A stretch of DNA of 64,000 nucleotides from contig OW388290.1 in assembly GCA_936450465.1 (NCBI GenBank), positions 21,441,457 through 21,505,456 on the forward strand. The letters are read 5' to 3'. How positions within the stretch are numbered: position 1 is the first letter of the stretch; every line of letters begins with the position of its first letter. Shown one piece after another: positions 31,670-42,159 of the stretch. The position numbers and the translations under genes are program-made. Source of the DNA: Gibbula magus (taxonomy: Eukaryota > Mollusca > Gastropoda > Trochida > Trochidae). The notes beneath the pieces were generated by a model. It did not search any database. It had not been told where the DNA came from and saw nothing but the letters and a program-made list of their open reading frames with translations.

Positions 31670-32169
31670 TAACTGCGGTAGATTGGAAATGAAACGCTGT
31701 TTAAGTATTACTGCGGTATAGTGTAATGTAAATTGTATAACAATCACAGTGTAGAGGAGGAAGTCCATTTCCTAGTTGGTGTATTTAATATTCAGATTTA
31801 AGATATGATTTATGGTACACAGTATCCGTCTCAGATCCTTCTCTGAATATCACCAGTAACCCAATTAACATATTTATTTTGATCAAGCTTATCACAATCC
31901 ACATGCCGCACTTCTCTAAAAAAGTATTTATGGCGTATTTCATTTCTGTAATTGTTATAAATATGAAACTTGTATATTTTAACTCATATTTATCACATTT
32001 TAACGCGTAAGCGATTTTAGGAAAATTGTGTCTAATAGGCCATTTCTGGCCGGACAGCATATGCTATCTGCTTTAATATGTATTTGACTGTATGTTGGTA
32101 ATATGCTCTGTGACACATTAATAAATTAAGTTTCTTCTTCTTCTTTTTCAATCTAAGTTGCTAATACCT
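31670..32169. other. Intergenic, nothing firm
   Basis: AT-rich. It ends in AATAAATTAAG followed by (TTC)n near 32120-32145, which might be an old LINE 3' end, but no ORF supports it. Confidence 0.35.
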
Positions 32170-32178
32170 GATTCTCAG

Positions 32179-33147
32179 CAACTTCCCAATGCAAGGCATA
32201 ACTCTTGCCAGTCTCCATTACGTAAAGGTTAAGGTACGAAGACGAGGTCTTGGTGCCTGTAGATAGACCGCAGGGGGAGTCGGGTAGGACAGATAGACCG
32301 CGGCCGAAGGCTTCGTACCTTAACCGGCTTATGAACTGAGGGAAGATTGCATTTAAAAAATAAAACAAAAATATAGCAGTTCAAACATACTCACACCCCT
32401 CTATGAAAATGAACTGGTCCGAATGACTTCATAGGTTTGTGACAGGATTTGGAAACCATTAAAAACAATCGTTTTAAAAACGAATTTTAGTTATGTGTTA
32501 AGTAATCAAAACCTGAAAAAAATATTTTCCTTTAACATTACAAACAAAAAGTTGACAGTAAATATTAGTGTCATCATCAGGCGACGCAGCCGATCACGTG
32601 ACATTTTGCCCGTGCATTTCGTGACACTTTTGCTTAATGCTGAAATGTACACGCTTGCACACTAAACTGCTCGACCAAAGACAACATGATCAAAGTTATC
32701 CCAAACACAACACAATTTCAATAGTTACAAGACCTTTTGCACATAAAACATATTGCTACATTAATAAAATCACAATTTAAATCACAGATAGGCCTCATAC
32801 GAGGTCTTTAAATCCTAGATAGACCTCATATGAAGTCTCTAAATCACAGATAGACCTCAAACGAGGTCCGTAAGTTACAGATAGACCTGACTTGATGTAG
32901 CCAAGGTCCTACCTCCAGGTTACGGAACGGTGCTAAACAAAGGGATGACGTCACCAGAGGTTTATAATGGCTGATTTAGCCCTTGCAGTATTTCCTTAAG
33001 AAATCTGTGTTTAGAAATTCAGGCCCGGTATGCATTTCTGGTGCAGCTATTCACTGTCTTGACACAACAAAGCGAGGGAAATACCGCAAGGGTTAAATCA
33101 GCCAGTAATGCAGACTGGCAAGAGTTATGCCTTGCGTTTGGAAGTTG
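32179..33147. mobile_element. 969-bp inverted-repeat DNA element, 9-bp target duplication
   Basis: The ends are 43-bp inverted repeats with few mismatches: left 32179-32221 beginning CAACTTCCCAATGCAAGG, right 33105-33147 its near complement. The element is flanked by the direct repeat GATTCTCAG (32170-32178 and 33148-33156). Inside are a long hairpin (GGTTAAGGTACGAAG against CTTCGTACCTTAACC, about 32227-32323), about three 36-bp units around TAGACCTCATACGAGGTC (32788-32890) and a second inverted pair (GGCTGATTTAGCCCTTG, 32970-33103). No transposase, so it is non-autonomous. A 9-bp duplication fits Mutator-like families best, but superfamily is inference. Confidence 0.85.
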
Positions 33148-33156
33148 GATTCTCAG

Positions 33157-33794
33157 CCACCCCAACTGAACATCAGTTGGTCCAGTGCCCGATTGTCACG
33201 GACATTTGACCATGATGAAACAGCGATGTAATAAAATAAGATTTAGCCTGTGTTATGCATGGATCTTCAGTAAAACCGACACTATCAGCGTGTGTTAAAA
33301 TAAACCCACACTCTTTCTTATTGACCTTTTAATTGGTTAATTGCCAGGCCTCCGTCAGAAAATGAAGCTAGCAAAATACACCAGAATGATTGTCAAAACC
33401 AATATCTGCGAAATGGAGAACCAGGCGCCCTGCCTTCACGGTATCTTCCCAAATACAGAATTCCCAACGGACAGAACGCTTAAAACAACACTTTGTATGG
33501 TTCACTAATTAAGGGTAGCATAAGCTTTACCCTTGGTGCTTGTGGTACAGCTTAGTTGGAATTCGGAAGTCAGAACACTTAACGAGAGATGGGACGATGA
33601 AATAAAATATTTTCGAATTCGTTTATTTTTTCAAAATAGCAAGTTTATTATGTATTTTATCAAAATATGTAAAAAAATAATTTTTTTGAACATACTGTCA
33701 ATCTAAGGGTACAAGGTGAAAGAATAATTATCAGTTGATTATACCAGGCGATTTAAATTCGTCACTAATTTTAGATAGTATTCTTTTCGTTACG
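33157..33794. other. Intergenic, nothing recognised
   Basis: No supported ORF or repeat. Confidence 0.4.
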
Positions 33795-33995
33795 GAGAAA
33801 AAGACGAAAATAGGTTTAAGGTCATGGCTTGTGAGGCCCTTATTTGGGGCCACAGGGTCACCATATCTACAATTTAGAATCCTCATTGGCTAAAGAGTCT
33901 ACAAACAATATCACAGTCTTCTAGGTCTTTTCTTTCGGGAGAAGAAGATGAAAATAGGTTTTAAGGTTATGGTCTATGAGGCCCTTATTTGTATT
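33795..33995 (-). repeat. Dispersed repeat, inverted copy
   Basis: Contains AAAATAGGTTTAAGGTCATGG, GGGGCCACAGGGTCACC and CCTCATTGGCTAAAGAG in tandem pieces, the reverse complement of the units at 20690-20945. Confidence 0.7.
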
Positions 33996-34457
33996 TTTTT
34001 TTACCAAGTTCCACACCAAAACATGTTTTTTGTTGCAAAATACGAATATATGAGCAACTAGTAGGCCATATTTTATTGAAATTGTCTTTTCCAAAATCTG
34101 GTGATTTTGAAGGTTACTGGTGACTTTTGACATAAAGGCACATGCTAAAGACTGACCAGTTGACTTGGAAGTATACAACAATCAATATTCACTTTCATTT
34201 CTCAGTATAACCTTACATGTGTGTTGATGTCAGTTAGCGTACAGGGGTGTAGATATATCCCTAAATAACAAAAATAGGTAAAATGCTTGAGAAGATTCTT
34301 AAGTTAGCTGACAAAATACTATATCCTACAACTTGAGTTGTTGATATTACAACTGATAATATACTATGAGCATTTCAAGAGCTACAACTCAGTATTCACC
34401 AGTAAACTAAATCCTAAAGTGATGAGTCAAAATGATTGAGAATGTGTTGCAGTGACC
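33996..34457. other. Intergenic, nothing recognised
   Basis: The only long frame (minus, 33921-34181) has no recognisable features and begins in repeat sequence. Confidence 0.4.
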
Positions 34458-34572
34458 CGGGTCAGCTCATTGATCAGATAGGGGTGGACACCACTACTCA
34501 GTTAGTTAATGTACTGATTTATTCTGTCTTTTGGGAATGCTGTATTTTGAGAATTCTATATGGGAGTGAATC
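34458..34572 (+). repeat. Dispersed repeat, copy 2
   Basis: Same order of blocks as 11855-11957 (CGGGTCAGCTCAT, AGATAGGGGTGGACA, GGGAGTGAATC). It is followed directly by a fragment of the tandem-array unit. Confidence 0.7.
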
Positions 34573-34617
34573 GTCAATTACAAGGCAATCAACAGCCACT
34601 TAATTGTGTACACATCA
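34572..34617 (+). repeat. Stray fragment of the 1521-bp array unit
   Basis: GTCAATTAC then AAGGCAATCAACAGCCACTT, then GTGTACACATCAAT, matches the promoter-distal part of each array unit (for example 36237-36284) with about three differences. It is followed by (CAAT)n. It lies outside the array, on the far side of the THAP exon. Confidence 0.65.
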
Positions 34618-34732
34618 ATCAATCAATCAACGAAATTAGGGTACTCGTAGACCAATCACTGTGAACTGTCAAAGACGCGCCTTTCGCATTAGAAATATTT
34701 ATTTTGGAGTTCTAAAGATTTTTTTAACAAAC

Positions 34733-35068
34733 CTCAATGTGCCGTCTTTTTATGACTGCTGTCCTTTCTCGTTTTGGCGGTGGTGGTACGCCTAATTCCA
34801 GAGGGATGTCGGGACAGGCGCCGATCTTTAGTCTTGGCCTCGGGTTGTCATAACCCCAGTTCGAAAGTTGGATATGATGCCGATCAAAACATACGAATGA
34901 AAAGTGCTTAGAACATAAGAAATTGTTGCTAGTAGGTTTGAAATCAACTCTCCTGCAATAATGTGTCCAATTCTTTCTTGTTTCTTTGGCAGCTGGGAAA
35001 TGAAAAAAGTGGACGCCCGTTTGTTTCCCACTTCGACTATTACAGCCGTAGGCTGAACAGAACGGCAT
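34733..35068 (-). CDS. THAP zinc-finger protein, first coding exon
   Basis: 112 codons from ATG (35068) to the donor GAG|GTTTGT, phase 0. It begins MPFCSAYGCNSR and shows the C2CH THAP pattern: Cys in the CSAYGC pair, FHFP, then W in KNWTHYCRR, then LCSKHF (Cys and His ligands), a CFDR turn, and the closing RLKIGACPDIPLEL that stands where the AVPTIF box normally is. THAP domains are sequence-specific DNA-binding zinc fingers related to P-element transposases. The exon ends in a basic Pro-rich linker (PPPPKRERT). The remaining exons should lie at lower coordinates, but I cannot identify them. Whether it is a host gene or a transposon-derived copy is open. Confidence 0.85.
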
Positions 35069-35200
35069 TTTGAATGGCGGACCACTATTACGTCACGCCA
35101 CGAATATGGACGGAAATTACCGAATCGTTTTGCATATCGGCACCGAAGTTGTTCAGTTGTCAGTTTGTCAAATCTACGTCCACTTCCGGAAGTGTCATTT
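35069..35200 (-). promoter_or_regulatory. TATA-less promoter region of THAP gene
   Basis: Just upstream of the ATG, reading on minus: CCGCCATTCAAAATG (YY1-like), TGACGTAA (CRE-like), and at 35182-35193 the perfect palindrome ACTTCCGGAAGT, an ETS/GABP-type site. No TATA box. Such motifs are usual in housekeeping promoters. Assignment is inference. Confidence 0.45.
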
Positions 35201-35589
35201 TGACGTTTGTGAGTTGATCATAGAAGTGATATGATGATATATTAAACATAAATAAGATGGAAATGGGTTTTAAAATCCTTTAACACAAAGAAAGTTTCAC
35301 ACAATTGAAACGTCGAAAGAAGCCAGTTCTTTAAGATGCTGACTTTGTCAAAATGGACAAGTAAGAGGCTGAACATTTGCACATGCGACTTTTTCTTGGA
35401 AGGCCCATTTCATGACCTTTTAAATCAGTATTAAATTCATGAAAGAGTGTTATTTAAACTGCTTAAATTTGCTATTTAGTGTCGTGTGTACATATGTTTG
35501 ATATACATATATGTTTCCAAAGCATTTCTGATAAATTAGCTTCAAAGTATTCTATGATTGTATTTCAAATTGCTTGAGTGCAATGAACC

Positions 35590-35595
35590 TTTATT
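35590..35595 (-). terminator. AATAAA downstream of array gene, unit 1
   Basis: AATAAA on the minus strand about 160 nt after the stop and about 90 nt past the stem-loop. Present in all units. It could give a polyadenylated alternative 3' end. Confidence 0.5.
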
Positions 35596-35683
35596 TTGGT
35601 GGTTTTGGCTGTTGATAGCCGTAGAGTTGGGAGTTTTAATAATGTATTGGCATTGTTTCAAGTCATCTTTTGTGATATTTGTA

Positions 35684-35699
35684 AGCTCTGAGAAGAGCT
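35684..35699 (-). terminator. Histone-type mRNA 3' stem-loop, unit 1
   Basis: On the minus strand: AGCTCT TCTC AGAGCT, a perfect 6-bp stem with a 4-nt loop. The metazoan histone consensus is GGCYCTTYTHAGRGCC. The inner five pairs, the TYTH loop and the second G-C pair fit, and only the terminal pair (A-T for G-C) departs. It starts 56 nt after the stop codon, preceded by ACTAAAC and followed 12 nt later by a purine stretch (AAAAGATGA) where a U7-binding element would be. Same in all units: 37205, 40085, 48002, 51186, 52707, 54219, 57428, 58949, 60461, 61982 and 63503 (16 nt each). Confidence 0.6.
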
Positions 35700-35755
35700 G
35701 TTTAGTGTTGAGAACACTATTTTGGAAGAACTGCATTGTGTATGTTCTTGAGTAT

Positions 35756-36067
35756 CTAGTACTCCATTTCTTCACTGTCGTATTCCTCCGAGTCGGACTG
35801 ACTGTTGAGAGACACATAGTATCTGAGCTCGGCAATCTTCTCAGCCTTTCCACAAGCATACTCGTAGTATGCATTGCGAACACCTTCAACTGATGCCATT
35901 CTAAGTCGCAGGTTGTATCTGAATGAACGGTGGTTTTCTTGGCGAGCCTTGTCATAACGTTTCTGCAGACCTTCCAAGCGGTCGTTGAGAAGGACAACCT
36001 GCTCACATGCCTTCTTGAAGCGAGTCTCAGTCTCGTAGAGTTGGGCGTAGAGGTGGAATTTCTCCAT
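35756..36067 (-). CDS. Array gene copy 1: acidic-tailed coiled-coil protein
   Basis: Intronless ORF of 103 codons, ATG to TAG. I do not recognise the family. Residues 1-80 look like one long helix with heptad-like Leu/Val/Ile/Tyr spacing (LYETETRFKKACEQVVLLND, then a Lys/Arg/Glu-rich stretch). The tail is acidic and Ser-rich (SDSEEYDSEEMEY). No membrane segment or signal peptide. The gene layout (octamer, CCAAT, TATA, short leader, histone-like 3' hairpin, tandem repetition) is that of replication-dependent histone genes, but the protein is not a histone. An acidic tail is common in histone chaperones, so a chromatin or germline role is a guess. This copy has Leu where most have Val in YYVSVNS. 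All elements are intact. Confidence 0.7.
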   Translation of the reverse strand: MEKFHLYAQLYETETRFKKACEQVVLLNDRLEGLQKRYDKARQENHRSFRYNLRLRMASVEGVRNAYYEYACGKAEKIAELRYYVSLNSQSDSEEYDSEEMEY

Positions 36068-36126
36068 GGTATTGCTAGTAGAAACGATTCAGGAAATCTG
36101 ATGCCAAATCCAACAGGTCACGGCAA

Positions 36127-36132
36127 TTTATA
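36127..36132 (-). promoter_or_regulatory. TATA box of array gene, unit 1
   Basis: TATAAA on minus in GTGTATAAATTGCC, 60 bases before the ATG, which predicts a leader of about 30 nt. Intact also in units 2, 3 (40528-40533), 4, 7, 10, 11 and 12. Altered to ATTAAT in units 5 and 8 and to GAATAAAT in units 6 and 9. Confidence 0.6.
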
Positions 36133-36180
36133 CACTGGTGATGACACGCCCGCTGTTAATGCGTGTCAAAACCTTCTCAA

Positions 36181-36188
36181 ATTTGCAT
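36181..36188 (-). promoter_or_regulatory. Octamer motif upstream of array gene, unit 1
   Basis: ATTTGCAT (plus strand reading), the POU/Oct site found in histone H2B and snRNA promoters, about 50 bp upstream of the TATA box. Present in all units without the AATC-tailed LINE. A 31-bp deletion removes it in units 2, 4 and 7. Confidence 0.5.
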
Positions 36189-36209
36189 TTGCACTGATTA
36201 GCCTGGAAT

Positions 36210-36214
36210 CCAAT
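36210..36214 (-). promoter_or_regulatory. CCAAT element upstream of array gene, unit 1
   Basis: CCAAT on plus (ATTGG on minus), about 80 bp upstream of the TATA box. It is the point where the AATC-tailed LINE is inserted in units 2, 4 and 7. Confidence 0.4.
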
Positions 36215-36300
36215 GATAGGTCCTGCCACTGGATATGTCAATTACTAGGCAATCAACAGCCACTTAGTTGTGTACACATCAATAGCAAATATCAACCTTG

Positions 36301-36803
36301 ATAGCACGAATCCTTTTTCACATTTTTCATTTTTAAATACAATAAAAAGATATGTTTGAAAACATTTTAGACAAATGTTTCAAGATATGACAATTACCTG
36401 TGGATTTAAAAACAAACTACTCACAGACTAACTTTACAAACAATGATAATGTACATGACGGGTTACTGTTGAGTTGTTCTGATTGAGTCAGACAATGTTT
36501 GGTTAGCTTCCATTGTCTTACAAATAAGGGACAGTAATATTTTGTCTCAGTGTCTAGAGAATAAGTTATTGAGTTAAAAGATATCTGTCATCGCTAAATG
36601 TTGGGAATTTATGTAGATATTAGGTTTTACTGAAAATTACAAGACTCTCCATTGAAGACTTTTCCAAAGGCAATAAAACAATGAAAGCATGAAGCAAACT
36701 TTTAAGATAGAGAAAAGGAAAGGCATGAGCACGGACATCACAATAATATCGATTCTTCTATTTTGAACACTGCATTTGTGTATTTAACTATTAAGGGTCT
36801 TAT
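36301..36803. other. Array unit spacer
   Basis: About 900 bp of each unit (here 36301-36803 plus 35284-35560) is non-coding, AT-rich spacer. I searched it for 5S, tRNA, U snRNA and histone-like frames by eye and saw none. Confidence 0.45.
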
Positions 36804-37276
36804 CACAAAGAAAGTTTCACACAATTGAAACGGCGTAAGAAGCCAGTTCTTTAAGATGCTGACTTTGTCAAAATGAACAAGTAAGAGACTGAACATTTGC
36901 ACATGCGACTTTTTCTTGGAAGGCCCATTTCATGACCTTTTAAATCAGTATTAAATTCATGAAAGAGTGTTATTTAAACTGCGTTAAATTTGCTATTTAG
37001 TGTCGTGTGTACATATGTTTGATATACATATATGTTTCCAAAGCATTTCTGATAAATTAGCTTCAAAGTATTCTATGATTGTATTTCAAATTGCTCGAGT
37101 GCAATGAACCTTTATTTTGGTGGTTTTGGCTGTTGATAGCCGTAGAGTTGGGAGTTTTAATAATGTATTGGCATTGTTTCAAGTCATCTTTTGTGATATT
37201 TGTAAGCTCTGAGAAGAGCTGTTTAGTGTAGAGAACACTATTTTGGAAGAACTGCATTGTGCATGTTCTTGAGTAT

Positions 37277-37588
37277 CTAGTACTCCATTTCTTCACTGTC
37301 GTATTCCTCCGAGTCGGACTGACTGTTGACAGACACATAGTATCTGAGCTCGGCAATCTTCTCAGCCTTTCCACAAGCATACTCGTAGTATGCATTGCGA
37401 ACACCTTCAACTGATGCCATTCTAAGTCGCAGGTTGTATCTGAATGAACGGTGGTTTTCTTGGCGAGCCTTGTCATAACGTTTCTGTAGACCTTCCAAGC
37501 GGTCGTTGAGAAGGACAACCTGCTCACATGCCTTCTTGAAGCGAGTCTCAGTCTCGTAGAGTTGGGCGTAGAGGTGGAATTTCTCCAT
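37277..37588 (-). CDS. Array gene copy 2
   Basis: Full 103-codon frame with one silent change (Leu codon). TATA and stem-loop (37205-37220) are present. The octamer is deleted and a LINE with an AATC tail begins about 100 bp upstream of the ATG, so the upstream promoter is lost. Confidence 0.6.
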   Translation of the reverse strand: MEKFHLYAQLYETETRFKKACEQVVLLNDRLEGLQKRYDKARQENHRSFRYNLRLRMASVEGVRNAYYEYACGKAEKIAELRYYVSVNSQSDSEEYDSEEMEY

Positions 37589-37696
37589 GGTATTGCTAGT
37601 AGAAACGTTTCAGGAAATCTGATGCCAAATCCAACAGGTCACGGCAATTTATACACTGGTGATGACACGCCCGCTGTTAATGCGTGATTAGCCTGG

Positions 37697-39090
<1,394 letters not shown>

Positions 39091-40156
39091 CCAATGATAG
39101 GTCCTGCCACTGGATATTTCAATTACTAGGCAATCAACAGCCACTTAGTTGTTTACACATCAATGGCAAATATCAACCTTGATAGCACGAATCCTTTTTC
39201 ACATTTTTCATTTTTAAATACAATAAAAAGATATGTTTGAAAACATTTTAGACAAATGTTTCAAGATGTGACAATTACCTGTGGATTTAAAAACAAACTA
39301 CTCACAGACTAACTTTACAAACAATGATAATGTACATGACGGGTTACTGTTGAGTTGTACTGATTGAGTCAGACAATGTTTGTTTAGCTTCCATTGTCTT
39401 ACAAATAAGGGACAGTAATATTTTGTCTCAGTGTCTAGAGAATAAGTTATTGAGCTAAAAGATATCTGTCATCGCTAAATGTTGGGAATTTATGTAGATA
39501 TTAGGTTTTACTGAAAATTACAAGACTCTCCATTGAAGACTATTCCAAAGACAATAAAACAATGAAAGCATGAAGCCAACTTTTAAGATAGAGAAAAGGA
39601 AAGGCATGAGCACGGACATCACAAGAATATCGATTCTTCAGTGTTGAACACTGCATTTGTGTATTTAACTATTAAGGGTCTTATCACAAAGAAAGTTTCA
39701 CACAATTGAAACGGCGTAAGAAGCCAGTTCTTTAAGATGCTGACTTTGTCAAAATGAACAAGTAAGAGACTGAACATTTGCACATGCGACTTTTTCTTGG
39801 AAGGCCCATTTCATGACCTTTTAAATCAGTATTAAATTCATGAAAGAGTGTTATTTAAACTGCTTAAATTTGCTATTTAGTGTCGTGTGTACATATGTTT
39901 GATATACATATATTTTTCAAAAGCATTTCTGATAAATTAACTACAGAGTATTCTATGATTGTATTTCAAATTGCTTGAGTGCAATGAACCTTTATTTTGG
40001 TGGTTTTGGCTGTTGATAGCCGTAGAGTTGGGAGTTTTAATAATGTATTGGCATTGTTTCAAGTCATCTTTTGTGATATTTGTAAGCTCTGAGAAGAGCT
40101 GTTTAGTGTAGAGAACACTATTTTGGAAGAACTGCATTGTGCATGTTCTTGAGTAT

Positions 40157-40468
40157 CTAGTACTCCATTTCTTCACTGTCGTATTCCTCCGAGTCGGACT
40201 GACTGTTGACAGACACATAGTATCTGAGCTCGGCAATCTTCTCAGCCTTTCCACAAGCATACTCGTAGTATGCATTGCGAACACCTTCAACTGATGCCAT
40301 TCTAAGTCGCAGGTTGTATCTGAATGAACGGTGGTTTTCTTGGCGAGCATTGTCATAACGTTTCTGCAGACCTTCCAAGCGGTCGTTGAGAAGGACAACC
40401 TGCTCACATGCCTTCTTGAAGCGAGTCTCAGTCTCGTAGAGTTGGGCGTAGAGGTGGAATTTCTCCAT
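40157..40468 (-). CDS. Array gene copy 3
   Basis: Full frame with Asn for Lys in RYDKARQ. TATA (40528-40533), octamer (40582-40589), CCAAT (40610-40614) and stem-loop (40085-40100) are all present. A LINE tail is inserted just upstream of the CCAAT (40629). Confidence 0.65.
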   Translation of the reverse strand: MEKFHLYAQLYETETRFKKACEQVVLLNDRLEGLQKRYDNARQENHRSFRYNLRLRMASVEGVRNAYYEYACGKAEKIAELRYYVSVNSQSDSEEYDSEEMEY

Positions 40469-40628
40469 GGTATTGCTAGTAGAAACGATTCAGGAAATCT
40501 GATGCCAAATCCAACAGGTCACGGCAATTTATACACTGGTGATGACACGCCCGCTGTTAATGCGTGTCAAAACCTTCTCAAATTTGCATTTGCACTGATT
40601 AGCCTGGAATCCAATGATAGGTCCTGCC

Positions 40629-41339
40629 TAGTGTCTATTTGCAGTTTTTAACGGAGTGGGAAGCGGATTTGACGCGTGAACGAAGCACAAATGGACGTGG
40701 GGGGAATAAGCTCAGACTGTATAGAACTTTTAAACAATGCTTTGGCTGTGAAATGTATGCTTTTAAACATTTGAAGAGATCCCATAGAAAAGCACTTGCA
40801 CAGTTTAGAAGTGGAGTGGCCCCTTTAAGAGTGGAGACAGGTCGATACACTGACACACCTTTGGACGAGAGAACATGCCTATTCTGCGACGACCTAATAG
40901 AAGATGAAACCCACGTTTTAATTACATGTCCTCAATATGAACTGGAGAGAACGGAGCTTTTGCATCTGTGCCAAACCAAGATTGAAGATTTTACAAACCT
41001 CTGTGATATTGAAAAAGTAGGTCTTATACTCTCACACCCGGATGTTTTAAATATGGCTGCCAAAACCTGCTATTCTATTTTATCTAAATGTTCGAATATC
41101 TTATACTCTTGATTTACTTTTAGTTTTTGTACACTTTATTTCTATACGTCTGTATCTTATGTAATCCATTGCATATATTTTAAATGTTTTTGATGTTTTT
41201 TATTTGTACATAGTCTCTCATAACCCCATGGTGGGTGGCTCGATATATTTTACCAGTTTTCTTTTAACCATGATGTAAATATTTTCACTAGATGTATCGA
41301 GGTGAGACTTGAATAAAATATCTGTCTGTCTGTCTGTCT
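40629..41339 (+). mobile_element. 5'-truncated LINE with (CTGT)n tail
   Basis: 711 bp flanked by GTCCTGCC at 40621-40628 and 41340-41347 (8-bp target duplication). It encodes the last ~155 codons of ORF2, with LTEWEADLTRERS, VETGRYTDT and a CCHC-type motif (TCLFC...DETHVLITC), stop at 41110. The 3' UTR ends GAATAAAATAT plus CTGT repeats. A different family from the AATC-tailed LINE. Confidence 0.9.
40639..41112 (+). pseudogene. LINE ORF2 C-terminal fragment
   Basis: About 157 codons, no internal stop. 5' truncated, so there is no RT catalytic core. Confidence 0.85.
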
Positions 41340-42073
41340 GTCCTGCCACTGGATATGTCAATTACTAGGCAATCAACAGCCACTTAGTTGTGTACACATC
41401 AATGGCAAATATCAACCGTGATAGCACGAATCCTTTTTCACATTTTTCATTTTTAAATACATTAAAATGATATGTTTGAAAATATTTTAGACAAATGTTT
41501 CAAGATGTGACAATTACCTATGGATTTAAAAAAAAAACTACTCACAGACTAACTTTACAAACAATGATAATGTACATGACGGGTTACTGTTGAGCTGTAC
41601 TGATTGAGTCAGACAATGTTTGTTTAGCTTCGATTGTCTTACAAATAAGGGACAGTAATATTTTGTCTCAGTGTCTAGAGAATAAGTTATTGAGTTAAAA
41701 GATATCTGTCATCGCTAAATGTTGGGAATTGATGTAGATATTAGGGTTTTACTGAAAATTACAAGACTCTCCATTGAAGACTATTCCAAAGACAATAAAA
41801 CAATGAAAGCATGAAGCCAACTTTTAAGATAGAGAAAAGGAAAGGCATGAGCACGGACATCACAAAAATATCGATTCTTCAGTATTGAACACTGCATTTG
41901 TGTATTAACTATTAAGGGTCTTATCACAAAGAAAGTTTCACACAATTGAAACGGCGTAAGAAGCCAGTTCTTTAAGATGCTGACTTTGTCAAAATGAACA
42001 AGTAAGAGACTGAACATTTGCACATGCGACTTTTTCTTGGAAGGCCCATTTCATGACCTTTTAAATCAGTATT

Positions 42074-42087
42074 AAATTCATGAAAGA
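42074..42087 (+). repeat. Left target duplication of the L1/Tx1-type LINE
   Basis: AAATTCATGAAAGA. The identical 14 bases stand at 47750-47763 after the A-rich tail. Both belong to array unit 4. Confidence 0.9.
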
Positions 42088-42159
42088 ATGGTGGCGCTGC
42101 GTTCATGGCGAGTCGCTAACTTATAGCTCTCCCCAATTCCCAACATTTTGAAGTGAAAA

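Noticed and set aside
33921..34181. Possible second exon of the THAP gene
   Set aside because: The frame starts in dispersed-repeat sequence, has no matching acceptor that I can support and no domain.
35558..35893. Plus-strand 111-codon and 123-codon frames in every array unit
   Set aside because: Antisense to the 103-codon gene. Hydrophobic composition arises from the complement of the helical frame, and no promoter was seen on that strand.
36301..36803. 5S rRNA, tRNA, snRNA or core histone gene in the array spacer
   Set aside because: Tandem units with octamer and TATA suggested these, but I found no recognisable RNA gene boxes or histone frame.
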